From contig CAZOOF010000001.1 of the NCBI GenBank assembly GCA_964581365.1, positions 62,001 to 126,000 on the forward strand: DNA of 64,000 nucleotides. The letters run 5' to 3'. The DNA comes from JAITWN01 sp964581365. GTDB taxonomy: Bacteria; Pseudomonadota; Gammaproteobacteria; SZUA-140. Below the pieces are notes generated by a model. It saw only the letters and a program-made list of their open reading frames with translations. It had not been told where the DNA came from and did no database searches. Below are positions 41,708 to 52,515 of the stretch, in pieces. How positions within the stretch are numbered: the first letter of the stretch is position 1; the number at the start of each line of letters is the position of its first letter. A program made the position numbers and the translations under genes.

Positions 41708-43150
41708 TCAGCCTGCGTCCAGGGCCCGCTTCAGGAGTTCGTTGAGCTGAGCGGGATTGGCCTTGCCCTTGGTGGCGCGCATGGCCTGGCCGACAAAGAA
41801 CCCGAACACCTTGTCCTTGCCGGCGCGGTACTGCGCAGCCTGCTCCGGATGAGCGGCGACGATACCGGCTACCAACGCCTCCAGTTCACCGCTGTCGGTG
41901 ATCTGCCTCAGGCCCTGACTTTCGATGATATGGTCGGCGTCGCCTTCGCCACGCCACATGGCCTCGAAAACCTGTTTGGCAATCCGGCCCGAGATGGTCT
42001 GGTCAGTGATTCGTCTCAGCAGACCGGCAAGCGCTTCCGGGCCAACCGGGCTCGCCGACAGCGACACGCCATCACGATTGAGCGCGCCAAGCAGTTCGCC
42101 CATCACCCAGGTGGCCGCAAGCCGGTGCTCCGCACCTGCGGCAACCGTTTCGAAATAGTCGGCCAGTTCGCGACTCGCGCTGAGCACGTCGGCCTCATAG
42201 GCGGACAGACCGTACTGCTGCGTGAACCGTTCGCGCCTGGCATCCGGCAGCTCGGGCATCTCTGCCTCTACGGCGCTGATGAAGGCTTCGTCGAGCACCA
42301 CTGGCAGCAGATCGGGATCCGGGAAGTAGCGATAGTCGAAAGCCTCTTCCTTGCTGCGCAAGGAGCGGGTTTCGTGACGATCGGGATCATAGAGCCGCGT
42401 TTCCTGCGCCACCTTGCCGCCGCTCTCGATCAGCTCGATCTGGCGCTCGACCTCGTACTCAATGGCGCGCTCAATGTAGCGGAACGAGTTCAGGTTCTTC
42501 AACTCGGTGCGGGTGCCGAGCACACTCGATCCGCGTGGGCGCACCGACACATTGGCATCGCAGCGGAAAGACCCTTCCTGCATATTGCCGTCACAGATGT
42601 CCAGATAACGCACCAGGGTATGCAGCGCCCGCATGTAGGCCGCCGCCTCGGCGGCGCTGCGCAGATCGGGTTCGGACACGATCTCGAGCAGCGGCGTACC
42701 GGCGCGATTCAGATCGATGCCGCTGTAGCCATGAAAATCCTCGTGCAAGGACTTGCCGGCATCCTCTTCCAGATGAGCCCGGGTGAGATTGATCCACTTG
42801 CGCTCGTCATCCACCGAAATCTGCAGGCGACCGCCGATGACGATCGGGTGTTCGTACTGGCTGATCTGGTATCCCTTGGGAAGATCGGGATAGAAATAGT
42901 TCTTGCGCGCGAATACCGAGCGCCGCGCGACCTGCCCTCCCACTGCCAGCCCGAACCTGACCGCCATGCGCACGGCTTCGCGATTGAGCACCGGCAATAC
43001 GCCCGGCAAGCCCAGATCGATCGCGCACGCCTGGGTATTCGGCTCGGCCCCATAGGCGGTGGATGCGCCGGAAAAGATCTTGCTGCGAGTCTGGAGCTGC
43101 ACGTGAGCCTCCAGCCCGATGACCACTTCCCAGTGACTCACGCCGCTCAT
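41708..43150 (-). CDS. gatB: Asp/Glu-tRNA amidotransferase subunit B
   Basis: 480 residues. Binds misacylated tRNA and activates the acyl group. Seen: [54 protein letters not shown] and the C-terminal YqeY-like tail helix region. The ATG at 43150 overlaps the gatA stop (ATGA) and has GGAGGG upstream; a TTG two codons earlier is less likely. Third gene of gatC-gatA-gatB. Confidence 0.97.
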   Translation of the reverse strand: MSGVSHWEVVIGLEAHVQLQTRSKIFSGASTAYGAEPNTQACAIDLGLPGVLPVLNREAVRMAVRFGLAVGGQVARRSVFARKNYFYPDLPKGYQISQYEHPIVIGGRLQISVDDERKWINLTRAHLEEDAGKSLHEDFHGYSGIDLNRAGTPLLEIVSEPDLRSAAEAAAYMRALHTLVRYLDICDGNMQEGSFRCDANVSVRPRGSSVLGTRTELKNLNSFRYIERAIEYEVERQIELIESGGKVAQETRLYDPDRHETRSLRSKEEAFDYRYFPDPDLLPVVLDEAFISAVEAEMPELPDARRERFTQQYGLSAYEADVLSASRELADYFETVAAGAEHRLAATWVMGELLGALNRDGVSLSASPVGPEALAGLLRRITDQTISGRIAKQVFEAMWRGEGDADHIIESQGLRQITDSGELEALVAGIVAAHPEQAAQYRAGKDKVFGFFVGQAMRATKGKANPAQLNELLKRALDAG

Positions 43151-44604
43151 GCGCAACCCTCCGGAATCCGCCGATGCCAGTCGGTCTCCTGCTGGTATCG
43201 ATGCGCGAGCGCGAGCAGCCGCGCCTCGGTGAAATAATCGCCGACCAGCTGCAGCCCAACCGGAAAGCGTCCGGCAAAGCCGCAGGGAATCGACATGCCG
43301 GGCAGACCGGCCAGATTGACCGCGATGGTATAGATGTCGCTCAGGTACATGCTCAGAGGATCCTGCTTGGCGCCCAGACGGAAAGCCGTCTCGGGCGTGG
43401 TCGGACCCATGATCACATCGACCTGTTCAAAAGCGCGGGCGAAGTCGGCACTGATGAGCCGGCGCAGCTTCTGCGCCTTGAGGTAATAGGCATCGTAATA
43501 GCCCGAGGACAGCACATAGGTGCCGATCATGATGCGGCGCTTGACCTCCGGCCCGAAGCCTTCGCCACGAGAGCGACGATACATGTCCATCAGGTCGCGG
43601 GGAGATTCACAGCGATAGCCGTAGCGCACACCATCGAATCGCGCGAGGTTGGAGGACGCCTCTGCCGGCGCCACCACATAGTAGGTCGGCACCGCCAGCT
43701 TCGAATTCGGCAGTTCGATGTCGACGAGGCGGGCGCCGAGCCGTTCATAGACCCGCACTGCCTCCTCCACCGCCCTGGCAACGCCGGCATCCAGCCCTTC
43801 GCCGAAATATTCGCGCGGCATGCCGATGCGAAGCCCGGCGACGTCCTGCTCGAGCAGCGCCGGATAATCGGGAACGGCCCGCGCCAGACTGGTCGAATCG
43901 CGTTCGTCGTAACCCTGCATCGAAGCCAGCAGCCAGGCCAGGTCTTCGGCGCTGGGCGCCATCGGCCCGGCCTGGTCCAGGCTCGAGGCGAAGGCGATCA
44001 TCCCATAGCGCGAAACCGCTCCGTAGGTCGGCTTGATTCCGCTCACTCCGCACAGCGCAGCCGGTTGGCGGATGGAGCCCCCGGTATCGGTGCCAGTCGC
44101 CGCCGGCGCCATGCGCGCGGCCACGGCGGCAGCCGAACCGCCCGAAGATCCTCCCGGCACGGCATCGGTATCCCAGGGGTTGCGCACCGGACCGTAATAG
44201 CTGGTTTCGTTGGAGGAGCCCATGGCAAACTCATCCATATTCGTCTTGCCCACCATCACCGCGCCGGCGCTGGCGAGCCGCTCGACGACGGTCGCATCAT
44301 AAGGCGATACGAAGCTGTCCAGCATGCGCGACCCGCAGCTGGTACGCACGCCGCGGGTGCAGAAAATATCCTTGTGAGCCAGAGGAACGCCCTCCAGCGG
44401 ACCGGCCGTACCCGCCGCAAGGCGCTGGTCGGCCTCCCGCGCGGACGCGAGCGCGGCCTCCCCGGTCACGGTGATGAAGGCATTGAAGCGGGAATCCAGC
44501 TTGGCAATGCGGTCGAGAAAGCACTGCGTCAGTTCTTCGCTGGAAAACTCACGGGCACGCAGGCCACGACGCAGTTCGGCAATCGAACGGAGATGCAGCG
44601 GCAT
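43147..44604 (-). CDS. gatA: Asp/Glu-tRNA amidotransferase subunit A
   Basis: 485 residues. Amidase-signature enzyme releasing ammonia from glutamine. Catalytic Lys in PLAHKDIFC, Ser-rich [15 protein letters not shown] and [16 protein letters not shown] are all present. The ATG at 44604 ([12 protein letters not shown]) has GGGGAC upstream; 15 further codons are open. With gatB and gatC it forms the amidotransferase converting Asp-tRNA(Asn) and/or Glu-tRNA(Gln). Confidence 0.97.
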   Translation of the reverse strand: MPLHLRSIAELRRGLRAREFSSEELTQCFLDRIAKLDSRFNAFITVTGEAALASAREADQRLAAGTAGPLEGVPLAHKDIFCTRGVRTSCGSRMLDSFVSPYDATVVERLASAGAVMVGKTNMDEFAMGSSNETSYYGPVRNPWDTDAVPGGSSGGSAAAVAARMAPAATGTDTGGSIRQPAALCGVSGIKPTYGAVSRYGMIAFASSLDQAGPMAPSAEDLAWLLASMQGYDERDSTSLARAVPDYPALLEQDVAGLRIGMPREYFGEGLDAGVARAVEEAVRVYERLGARLVDIELPNSKLAVPTYYVVAPAEASSNLARFDGVRYGYRCESPRDLMDMYRRSRGEGFGPEVKRRIMIGTYVLSSGYYDAYYLKAQKLRRLISADFARAFEQVDVIMGPTTPETAFRLGAKQDPLSMYLSDIYTIAVNLAGLPGMSIPCGFAGRFPVGLQLVGDYFTEARLLALAHRYQQETDWHRRIPEGCA

Positions 44605-44643
44605 ATCAGAGTCCCCGGACCAGGAGCGACGGAAAACGGGTGA

Positions 44644-46104
<1,461 letters not shown>

Positions 46105-46107
46105 AGT

Positions 46108-46150
46108 CTGTCGGCTGCGACGCGAGCGATAGCGGCGCGCCGGCCGACAG
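46108..46150 (+). other. mreB-mreC intergenic stem-loop
   Basis: CTGTCGGC (46108-46115) pairs perfectly with GCCGACAG (46143-46150); the GC-rich 27-nt interior can pair further. It starts three bases after the mreB stop and ends one base before the mreC ribosome site. There is no T tract, so it is more likely an mRNA-stability or translation-tuning element than a terminator. Confidence 0.5.
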
Positions 46151-46162
46151 CGGAGGTGTGAG

Positions 46163-47050
46163 ATAAAGCCGCTATTTCTGCGAGGCCCGTCCGTCACCCT
46201 GCGGGTGGTGGTGCTGGCGCTCGCCTCCGTTGCCATGATGACGATTGACCATCGTCAGCACCACATGGACACCATACGCGACGGACTTTCACTGGTTGTC
46301 TATCCCATCCAGTTCATCGTCAACCTGCCCTTCGCCACCAAGGAATGGATGGGCGACAGCGTGGCCACGCGGCGCGCGCTCGAGGAGGAGAATCGGGAGC
46401 TGCGCACCCGGCAGCTCTTCCTGGAGTCGCAACTGCTCAAGCTGGAATCGCTGGAGGCGGAGAATGCGCGCCTGCGCCGGCTGCTCGATTCTTCGGCAAC
46501 CATTGGCCAGCCGGTGCTCATCGCCGAACTCCTTGCCATCGACATGGCGCCGTTCTCGCAGCAGGTGGTGCTCAACAAGGGCAGCCGCCACCAGGTGCGC
46601 GAAGGCCAACCGATGGTCGACGCGTCCGGCGTCATGGGCCAGATCATCCAGGTGACACCCATGACCAGCATTGCGATGCTGATCACCGACCCCAGCCATG
46701 CCGTGCCGATCGAAGTCAATCGCAATGGACTGCGCGCGATCGCCCGCGGCATCGGGGATCCGTCGCGCCTGGAACTGTCACTGCTCCCGCGCAACGCCGA
46801 TATTGCAGCGGGCGACCTTCTCGTCACATCAGGACTGGATGGACGCTTTCCACCGGGCTACCCGGTCGGACGCGTGACCGAAGTCGAGCGCGGCCCTGAT
46901 TCACCGTTCGCCCGCGTCTATGCCGTGCCGGTGGCGCAGATGGAGAGCACCCGGGTCGTGCTTCTGGTTCGCCCCGAGTCCGACACCGTGACCGATGACC
47001 CTCAGGGTGATGCCGATGTCACCGCGCAGAAGCCAGGCGAAGGAGCCTGA
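46163..47050 (+). CDS. mreC: rod-shape-determining protein MreC, apparent ATA start
   Basis: 295 residues if started at ATA (46163), which has a perfect GGAGGT five bases upstream. The residues after it, KPLFLRGPSVTLRVVVLA, match the conserved MreC N-terminus (E. coli MKPIFSRGPS). No ATG, GTG or TTG lies in frame between the stop at 46130-46132 and GTG 46205, and that GTG would delete this segment and part of the membrane helix. One helix, a coiled coil (about 65-110) and the beta-rich periplasmic MreC domain follow. Scaffold linking MreB to PBP2/RodA. Confidence 0.9.
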   Translation: MKPLFLRGPSVTLRVVVLALASVAMMTIDHRQHHMDTIRDGLSLVVYPIQFIVNLPFATKEWMGDSVATRRALEEENRELRTRQLFLESQLLKLESLEAENARLRRLLDSSATIGQPVLIAELLAIDMAPFSQQVVLNKGSRHQVREGQPMVDASGVMGQIIQVTPMTSIAMLITDPSHAVPIEVNRNGLRAIARGIGDPSRLELSLLPRNADIAAGDLLVTSGLDGRFPPGYPVGRVTEVERGPDSPFARVYAVPVAQMESTRVVLLVRPESDTVTDDPQGDADVTAQKPGEGA

Positions 47051-47055
47051 ACGCG

Positions 47056-47517
47056 ATGGCGATCATTCTGAGTTTTCTCGCAGCCATGGCCCTGACAGTA
47101 CTGCCCTTGCCGGACTGGCTGGCGGCCATCCGCCCCGAGTGGATGGTCCTGGTTCTCATCTACTGGTGCATGGCTGTCCCCGAACGCGTGGGGGTTGGAG
47201 TGGGCTGGACCATGGGCCTGCTGCTCGACGTGCTGCGCGGCGGCCTGCTGGGCCAGCATGCTCTCACCATGGCGATCATCGCCTATGTCACCCTGCAGCT
47301 CTATCAGCGCCTGCGCGTCTTTCCATTGTGGCAACAGTCCTTCAGCGTATTCGTGCTGGTCGCTCTCCATCTGCTGCTGCAGATGTGGATCCAGGGCATC
47401 AGCGGTCGCCCCGCTGATCCGTGGCTGTGGATGCTGCCGGCGATCAGCAGCACCGCATTGTGGCCGGCGGTATTCCTGATTCTGCGCGCCATCCGCCGCC
47501 GCTACGGCGTCAGCTGA
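47056..47517 (+). CDS. mreD: rod-shape-determining protein MreD
   Basis: 153 residues with five or six membrane helices. PDWLAAIRPEWMVLVLIYWCM and GWTMGLLLDVLRGGLLGQHAL are typical. Inner-membrane partner of MreC in the elongasome. It starts 5 bp after mreC and ends 7 bp before mrdA. Confidence 0.94.
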   Translation: MAIILSFLAAMALTVLPLPDWLAAIRPEWMVLVLIYWCMAVPERVGVGVGWTMGLLLDVLRGGLLGQHALTMAIIAYVTLQLYQRLRVFPLWQQSFSVFVLVALHLLLQMWIQGISGRPADPWLWMLPAISSTALWPAVFLILRAIRRRYGVS

Positions 47518-47524
47518 TCCGGCA

Positions 47525-49375
47525 ATGCCCATCCGCGTCACCATCAAGGACCATATTCGGGAATCCCGTCTGTTCAACGAGCGGGCCGCCTGGGCGATGA
47601 TCATCGCCGCCATCCTGCTGATCGGCGGCATCGGCGGACGGCTGGTCTACCTGCAGGTGCTCAATTACAGCCATTTCGCCACGCTATCCGATGGCAATCG
47701 CATCAATCTGGTTCCGGAGCCGCCGATGCGCGGCTTCATCCATGACCGCAATGGCGTCGTGCTGGCGCAGAACGTCCCGTCCTTCAGCCTCGAGATCATT
47801 CCCGAGAAGACCGGAAACCTGGAGGAAACGATCGCCCGTCTGCGCGAGATCATCACCATCAGCGACGAGGATGTGCGCCGTTTCTACCGCCAGTTGCGGG
47901 GCAAGCGCCCCTTCAGCAGTGTGCCGCTGCGCTTCAACCTGAGCGACGCCGAGATGGCGCGCTTTGCCGTCGAGCGCCACCGCTTTCCGGGCGTGGAAAC
48001 GGAAGCCCGCGCCCTGCGCTACTACCCGCAGGGCCGCCTTGCCGTCCACGCGGTAGGCTACGTCGGCCGCATCAACGAAGAGGAATTGCGTCAGCTCGAC
48101 TCCAACTACAGCGCCACCGACTTCATCGGCAAGACTGGAGTGGAGCGCTACTACGAACGCCTGCTGCACGGCGACATCGGCCTGCGGCAAATCGAAACCA
48201 ACGCGCTGGGCCGCGTGCTGCGCGAGCTGTCGCGCACCGAGCCGCGTCCGGGACAGTCGATCTACCTGACGATAGACGCCGAACTGCAGCGGGTCGCCGA
48301 GGAAGCCATCGGGGATCGCCGCGGCGCCGTGGTCGCGATCGACCCCGCCAACGGTGACATCCTGGTGCTGGCGAGCATGCCTTCCTACGATCCCAATCTC
48401 TTCGTCACCGGCATCGATCAGCGGACCTTCGACGAGCTGCAGAACTCCATCGACAAGCCGCTTTTCAATCGCGCGCTGCGCGGGCAGTATCCCCCGGGCT
48501 CCACCGTCAAACCGTTCATCGGGCTCGCCGGCCTCGAGAGCGAGCGCATCAGCGCCTCCACCTCCTCATTCTGTCCCGGCTGGTTCAGTCTCGAAGGCGA
48601 CAGCCATCGCTTCCGTGACTGGAAGGAATACGGACACGGAACGATGACCGTGGAGAGCGCCATCGTCCAGTCATGCGATGTTTTCTTTTATGACCTGGCG
48701 GTCGCTCTGGGCATCGACCGCATGCATGACTACCTGTCGCGATTCGGCTTCGGGCGACTCAGCGGCATCGATCTGCGCGATGAACGGCCGGGGCTCATGC
48801 CATCGCGGGAGTGGAAACGCATCCAGCGCAAGGAGCCCTGGTATCGCGGCGAAACGGTCATCACCGGGATCGGCCAGGGCTACATGCTCGCGACGCCCTT
48901 GCAGCTCGCCCACGCGACAGCGATACTGGGCGCGCGCGGCCAGATGCATCCGCCGCGGCTGGTGCGCGCCATCGAACACCCGATGCCCACCGGGTTGCAG
49001 GAACTGCCATCGGTACCGCGGCAGGCGGTGGACATCGTGGATGAACACAACTGGGACGCCATCATCGAAGCGATGCGCAAGGTGATGCACAGTCCGACCG
49101 GAACCGCAGCCGCGGTAGGACGGGGCGCCTCCGTCCAGATCGCCGGCAAGACCGGCACCGCGCAGGTATTCGGCATCGCCCAGGATGCACGCTACGTGGA
49201 ACAGGACATCGCTGAACGCTTGCGCGATCACGCGCTGTTCGTCGCCATTGCGCCAGCCGATGCGCCACGTATCGCGATCGCCGTGATCATCGAGAACGGC
49301 GGCAGCGGCTCCGGGGCGGCTGCGCCGGTGGCCCGCCGGGTCATCGAGCACTATCTGGGACGGCTCGACTCATGA
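47525..49375 (+). CDS. mrdA: penicillin-binding protein 2 (elongation transpeptidase)
   Basis: 616 residues. Short cytoplasmic tail, one helix (about 23-43), pedestal domain starting MRGFIHDRNGVVLAQN, and transpeptidase domain with S326-T-V-K (PPGSTVKPF), SxD-type SCD, and K542-T-G (AGKTGTAQVFG). Crosslinks lateral-wall peptidoglycan with RodA. Its stop overlaps the rodA start (ATGA). Confidence 0.96.
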   Translation: MPIRVTIKDHIRESRLFNERAAWAMIIAAILLIGGIGGRLVYLQVLNYSHFATLSDGNRINLVPEPPMRGFIHDRNGVVLAQNVPSFSLEIIPEKTGNLEETIARLREIITISDEDVRRFYRQLRGKRPFSSVPLRFNLSDAEMARFAVERHRFPGVETEARALRYYPQGRLAVHAVGYVGRINEEELRQLDSNYSATDFIGKTGVERYYERLLHGDIGLRQIETNALGRVLRELSRTEPRPGQSIYLTIDAELQRVAEEAIGDRRGAVVAIDPANGDILVLASMPSYDPNLFVTGIDQRTFDELQNSIDKPLFNRALRGQYPPGSTVKPFIGLAGLESERISASTSSFCPGWFSLEGDSHRFRDWKEYGHGTMTVESAIVQSCDVFFYDLAVALGIDRMHDYLSRFGFGRLSGIDLRDERPGLMPSREWKRIQRKEPWYRGETVITGIGQGYMLATPLQLAHATAILGARGQMHPPRLVRAIEHPMPTGLQELPSVPRQAVDIVDEHNWDAIIEAMRKVMHSPTGTAAAVGRGASVQIAGKTGTAQVFGIAQDARYVEQDIAERLRDHALFVAIAPADAPRIAIAVIIENGGSGSGAAAPVARRVIEHYLGRLDS

Positions 49376-50505
49376 TTGCGTGGTCGAGACGCACGGCCCG
49401 CTGGGGCGACAGACGACGCTCCCGCTTTCTGGTTCGCGGACTGCACATGGACATTCCGCTCCTGATCGCGCTCCTGCTGCTTTCTCTGGCCGGCCTGGCA
49501 ACCCTGTACAGCGCCGGCGGCCAGGACATGGATCTGATGTACCGGCAGGGAGTCAGGCTCGCTCTCGCCTTCACGGTGATGTTCGTGCTGGCGCAGATCC
49601 CGCCCCATCACATCGAGTACTGGGCGCCCTGGATCTATGGCGGCGGCCTGATCCTGCTTGCAGCCGTTCTGCTCGCCGGCGAATCCGGCAAGGGCGCCCA
49701 GCGCTGGCTGGACCTCGGTATTGTCAGCTTCCAGCCCTCGGAGATGATGAAGATCGCCGTACCGGTCATGGTGGCCTGGTACCTGTCGGAGCGCCCGCTC
49801 CCGCCGACCAAAAGGCAGCTTGCCGCCGCCCTGCTGATCATCGCGATACCGGTACTGATGATTGCGCGCCAGCCCGACCTGGGAACCTCGCTCCTCATCG
49901 CCGGCTCCGGCGTGTTCGCCCTGCTGCTGGCCGGCATGCGCTGGAGGTATTTCTTCGGCGCCATTCTGATCGCCGCCGCCTGCGCTCCGCTGCTGTGGTA
50001 CAACATGCACGACTACCAGCGTACGCGCGTGCTCACTTTCCTCGATCCCGAACGCAACCCGCTGGGAAGCGGCTACCACATAATTCAGTCGAAGATCGCC
50101 ATTGGCTCGGGAGGGCTGTACGGCAAGGGCTGGCTCAACGGAACCCAGTCGCAGCTGGAATTTCTCCCGGAGCGCAGCACCGACTTCATATTCGCGGTGT
50201 TCTGCGAGGAATTCGGCCTCATCGGCACAGTTCTGCTGTTGGCGCTGTACCTGTTCATCATCATCCGCGGGCTGTACATCGCCACTCAGGCTCATGACAC
50301 TTTCACGCGTCTCGTCAGCGGCAGCCTGATCCTGACCTTTTTCGTATATACTTTCGTCAATATCGGCATGGTAATCGGGCTGCTCCCGGTAGTCGGGCAG
50401 CCCCTGCCCCTGATGAGTTACGGCGGAACGGCGATGGTGACGGTCATGGCGGGTTTCGGAATCGTGATGTCCATACACACCCATCGCAAGCTGCTGCCAT
50501 CCTGA
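49372..50505 (+). CDS. mrdB: peptidoglycan glycosyltransferase RodA
   Basis: 377 residues, SEDS family, about ten membrane helices. Seen: LTFLDPERNPLGSGYHIIQS with the conserved loop residues, ERSTDFIFAVFCEEFGLIG and the C-terminal PLPLMSYGGTAMV. Polymerises lipid II during elongation, paired with PBP2. Translationally coupled to mrdA by a 4-bp overlap. Confidence 0.96.
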   Translation: MIAWSRRTARWGDRRRSRFLVRGLHMDIPLLIALLLLSLAGLATLYSAGGQDMDLMYRQGVRLALAFTVMFVLAQIPPHHIEYWAPWIYGGGLILLAAVLLAGESGKGAQRWLDLGIVSFQPSEMMKIAVPVMVAWYLSERPLPPTKRQLAAALLIIAIPVLMIARQPDLGTSLLIAGSGVFALLLAGMRWRYFFGAILIAAACAPLLWYNMHDYQRTRVLTFLDPERNPLGSGYHIIQSKIAIGSGGLYGKGWLNGTQSQLEFLPERSTDFIFAVFCEEFGLIGTVLLLALYLFIIIRGLYIATQAHDTFTRLVSGSLILTFFVYTFVNIGMVIGLLPVVGQPLPLMSYGGTAMVTVMAGFGIVMSIHTHRKLLPS

Positions 50506-50521
50506 CCATGAACGGCAATCC

Positions 50522-51544
50522 ATGAACGACCAGGCCTACAAGCTGCGATTCCTGCTGGCGGCGACGCTGTTCGCCTGCGCGACCAGTGCCTGCGCCTCGG
50601 CCACGCCATACTCACAACGCGATGACGTGCGTGAGTTCATCGACGCCATGTCCGCGCGGCATCAGTTCACGAGCGATGAGCTTGCCGCCATGTTCGGTCA
50701 GGCAAGTTTCCGCCAGGACATCATCGACGCGATGAAACGCCCTGCCGAAAAGCGGCCCTGGCACGAGTATCGCCCGATATTCATCAATGCCAGGCGCATC
50801 GATGGCGGAGTGAAATTCCGCGAGGAAAACGCCGAGATACTGAGACAGGCCGAAGAAAGGTACGGGGTTCCGGCCGAAATCATCACCGCGATCATCGGCG
50901 TGGAGACTCTGTACGGACGGAACACGGGACGGCACCGCGTGGTCGATGCGCTGACCACGCTGGCCTTCGATTATCCGCCGCGCGGTTCGTTCTTCCGCGG
51001 CGAACTCGAGCAGTATCTGCTGCTCGCCCGCGAGGAGAACCTCGATCCGCTGGCCATCACCGGCTCATACGCCGGAGCCATGGGCAAGCCGCAGTTCATT
51101 CCCAGCAGCTATCGCCATTACGCCGTCGATTTCGACGGCGATGATCGCCGCGACCTGCTCGACAACGTCGCCGACGCCATCGGCAGCGTAGCGAACTACC
51201 TGAGCGCCCACCACTGGCGGCGTGGGCAGCCGGTTGCGAGTCGTATCCGGAGTGATGCGAAGATTCCGGCCGAACTGATCGCTCGCGGCATCAAACCGCA
51301 CACCAGCGTGGCCGATTATGCCGCGCTCGGCATCACCACGGAGGAGCCTCTGCCCGATGATGCCGCCGCCGCAGTGATCGAACTCGAAGGGGCCGACGGC
51401 CCCGAGTACTGGCTGGGGCTGGACAACTTCTATTCCATCACCCGCTACAACCGAAGCTCGCTCTACGCCATGGCGGTCTACCAGCTCGCCACCGAGATCG
51501 GTCTCCGCCACGGAAAGGCAGCCGCATGGTCAGCCACCGACTGA
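50522..51544 (+). CDS. mltB: lytic murein transglycosylase B
   Basis: 340 residues, GH103 family. N-terminal export signal; a Cys follows TSA, which is a poor lipobox, so lipidation is uncertain. Catalytic Glu128 in GVETLYGRNTG, then SYAGAMGKPQFIPSSYRHYAVDFDGDD and the closing YNRSSLYAMAVYQLA. Cleaves glycan strands to 1,6-anhydro ends. Its 3' end overlaps the rlpA start by 19 bp. Confidence 0.94.
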   Translation: MNDQAYKLRFLLAATLFACATSACASATPYSQRDDVREFIDAMSARHQFTSDELAAMFGQASFRQDIIDAMKRPAEKRPWHEYRPIFINARRIDGGVKFREENAEILRQAEERYGVPAEIITAIIGVETLYGRNTGRHRVVDALTTLAFDYPPRGSFFRGELEQYLLLAREENLDPLAITGSYAGAMGKPQFIPSSYRHYAVDFDGDDRRDLLDNVADAIGSVANYLSAHHWRRGQPVASRIRSDAKIPAELIARGIKPHTSVADYAALGITTEEPLPDDAAAAVIELEGADGPEYWLGLDNFYSITRYNRSSLYAMAVYQLATEIGLRHGKAAAWSATD

Positions 51545-52371
51545 TTCCATTCGAACCCTCGCTGCCTATGCCACGCTGGGGATGGGCAATCCTTGCCTTT
51601 CTTCTTGCCTTGGCGGCCGGCTGCGGCGGCCTGCCCTCCCGGCCGGTCGCCGAGCCAGAGGATGGGCCGCCGGACCGGCCCATCGATGTCGCGCTGCTGC
51701 AGGACGCCATACCGCAGGTGGAACCCCGCAGCCGCTACGGCAACCCCGAATCCTACGTCGTATACGGTCGCCGCTATGAAGTCATGACCGAAAGCGCCGG
51801 GTATGTCGAGCGCGGCATCGCATCCTGGTATGGCTCCAAGTTCCATGGCCGGCGCACTTCCAGCGGGGAGCCGTTCGACATGTACGCCATGACGGCGGCG
51901 CATACCTCACTACCGCTGCCGACATACGCCGAGGTGACCAACCTCTCCAACGGGCGCAGGATCATCGTCAAGATCAACGATCGCGGGCCGTTCAAACACA
52001 ACCGGCTGATCGACCTTTCCTACGCTGCCGCGCTCAAGCTCGGCATCGCGGAGCAGGGCACGGGACTGGTGGAGGTTCGCGCCATCGATCCGCACACCTG
52101 GGGCAAGGCGCCTTCGACCTCCACCGCCGCCGCATCCTCCGCGCCCGGGCTGTACCTCCAGGCCGGGGCCTTCAGCCAAGCCGAAAATGCGCAGCGACTG
52201 AGCGCCCGCATCCGCAGCGCCACCCTCACCGACATTCGCATACTGCCCGCCGACGCAAGCAGTCCGCTGCACCGGGTCCGCATCGGTCCGCTCAGAGACG
52301 TGGATGAAGCTGATCGCCTCAGCCGCGAACTGCTCGCCCAGGGTGTGAACACCCACCTGGTCGTTGACTGA
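51526..52371 (+). CDS. rlpA: septal ring lytic transglycosylase RlpA
   Basis: 281 residues. Lipobox LAAGC (Cys33). Double-psi beta-barrel with GIASWYGSKFHGRRTSSGE and the catalytic-type KINDRGPF, then a low-complexity linker and a C-terminal SPOR domain (LYLQAGAFSQAENAQRL) that binds denuded glycans at division sites. An internal ATG at 51568 is possible; 51526 has AAGG upstream. Confidence 0.94.
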   Translation: MVSHRLIPFEPSLPMPRWGWAILAFLLALAAGCGGLPSRPVAEPEDGPPDRPIDVALLQDAIPQVEPRSRYGNPESYVVYGRRYEVMTESAGYVERGIASWYGSKFHGRRTSSGEPFDMYAMTAAHTSLPLPTYAEVTNLSNGRRIIVKINDRGPFKHNRLIDLSYAAALKLGIAEQGTGLVEVRAIDPHTWGKAPSTSTAAASSAPGLYLQAGAFSQAENAQRLSARIRSATLTDIRILPADASSPLHRVRIGPLRDVDEADRLSRELLAQGVNTHLVVD

Positions 52372-52515
52372 AGCAGCACAGTCCGCCCGTTTGCACCGGC
52401 GAAACAGGCGCCAGCGGTTTTCCCGAATCCCGATAAGCTTTACACTGTGAGCCGTCGGGCGCGGCACCGCCCGATCCCGCGCAAGGTACGAATCGGCTTA
52501 CAGGAGACTCCCGGC

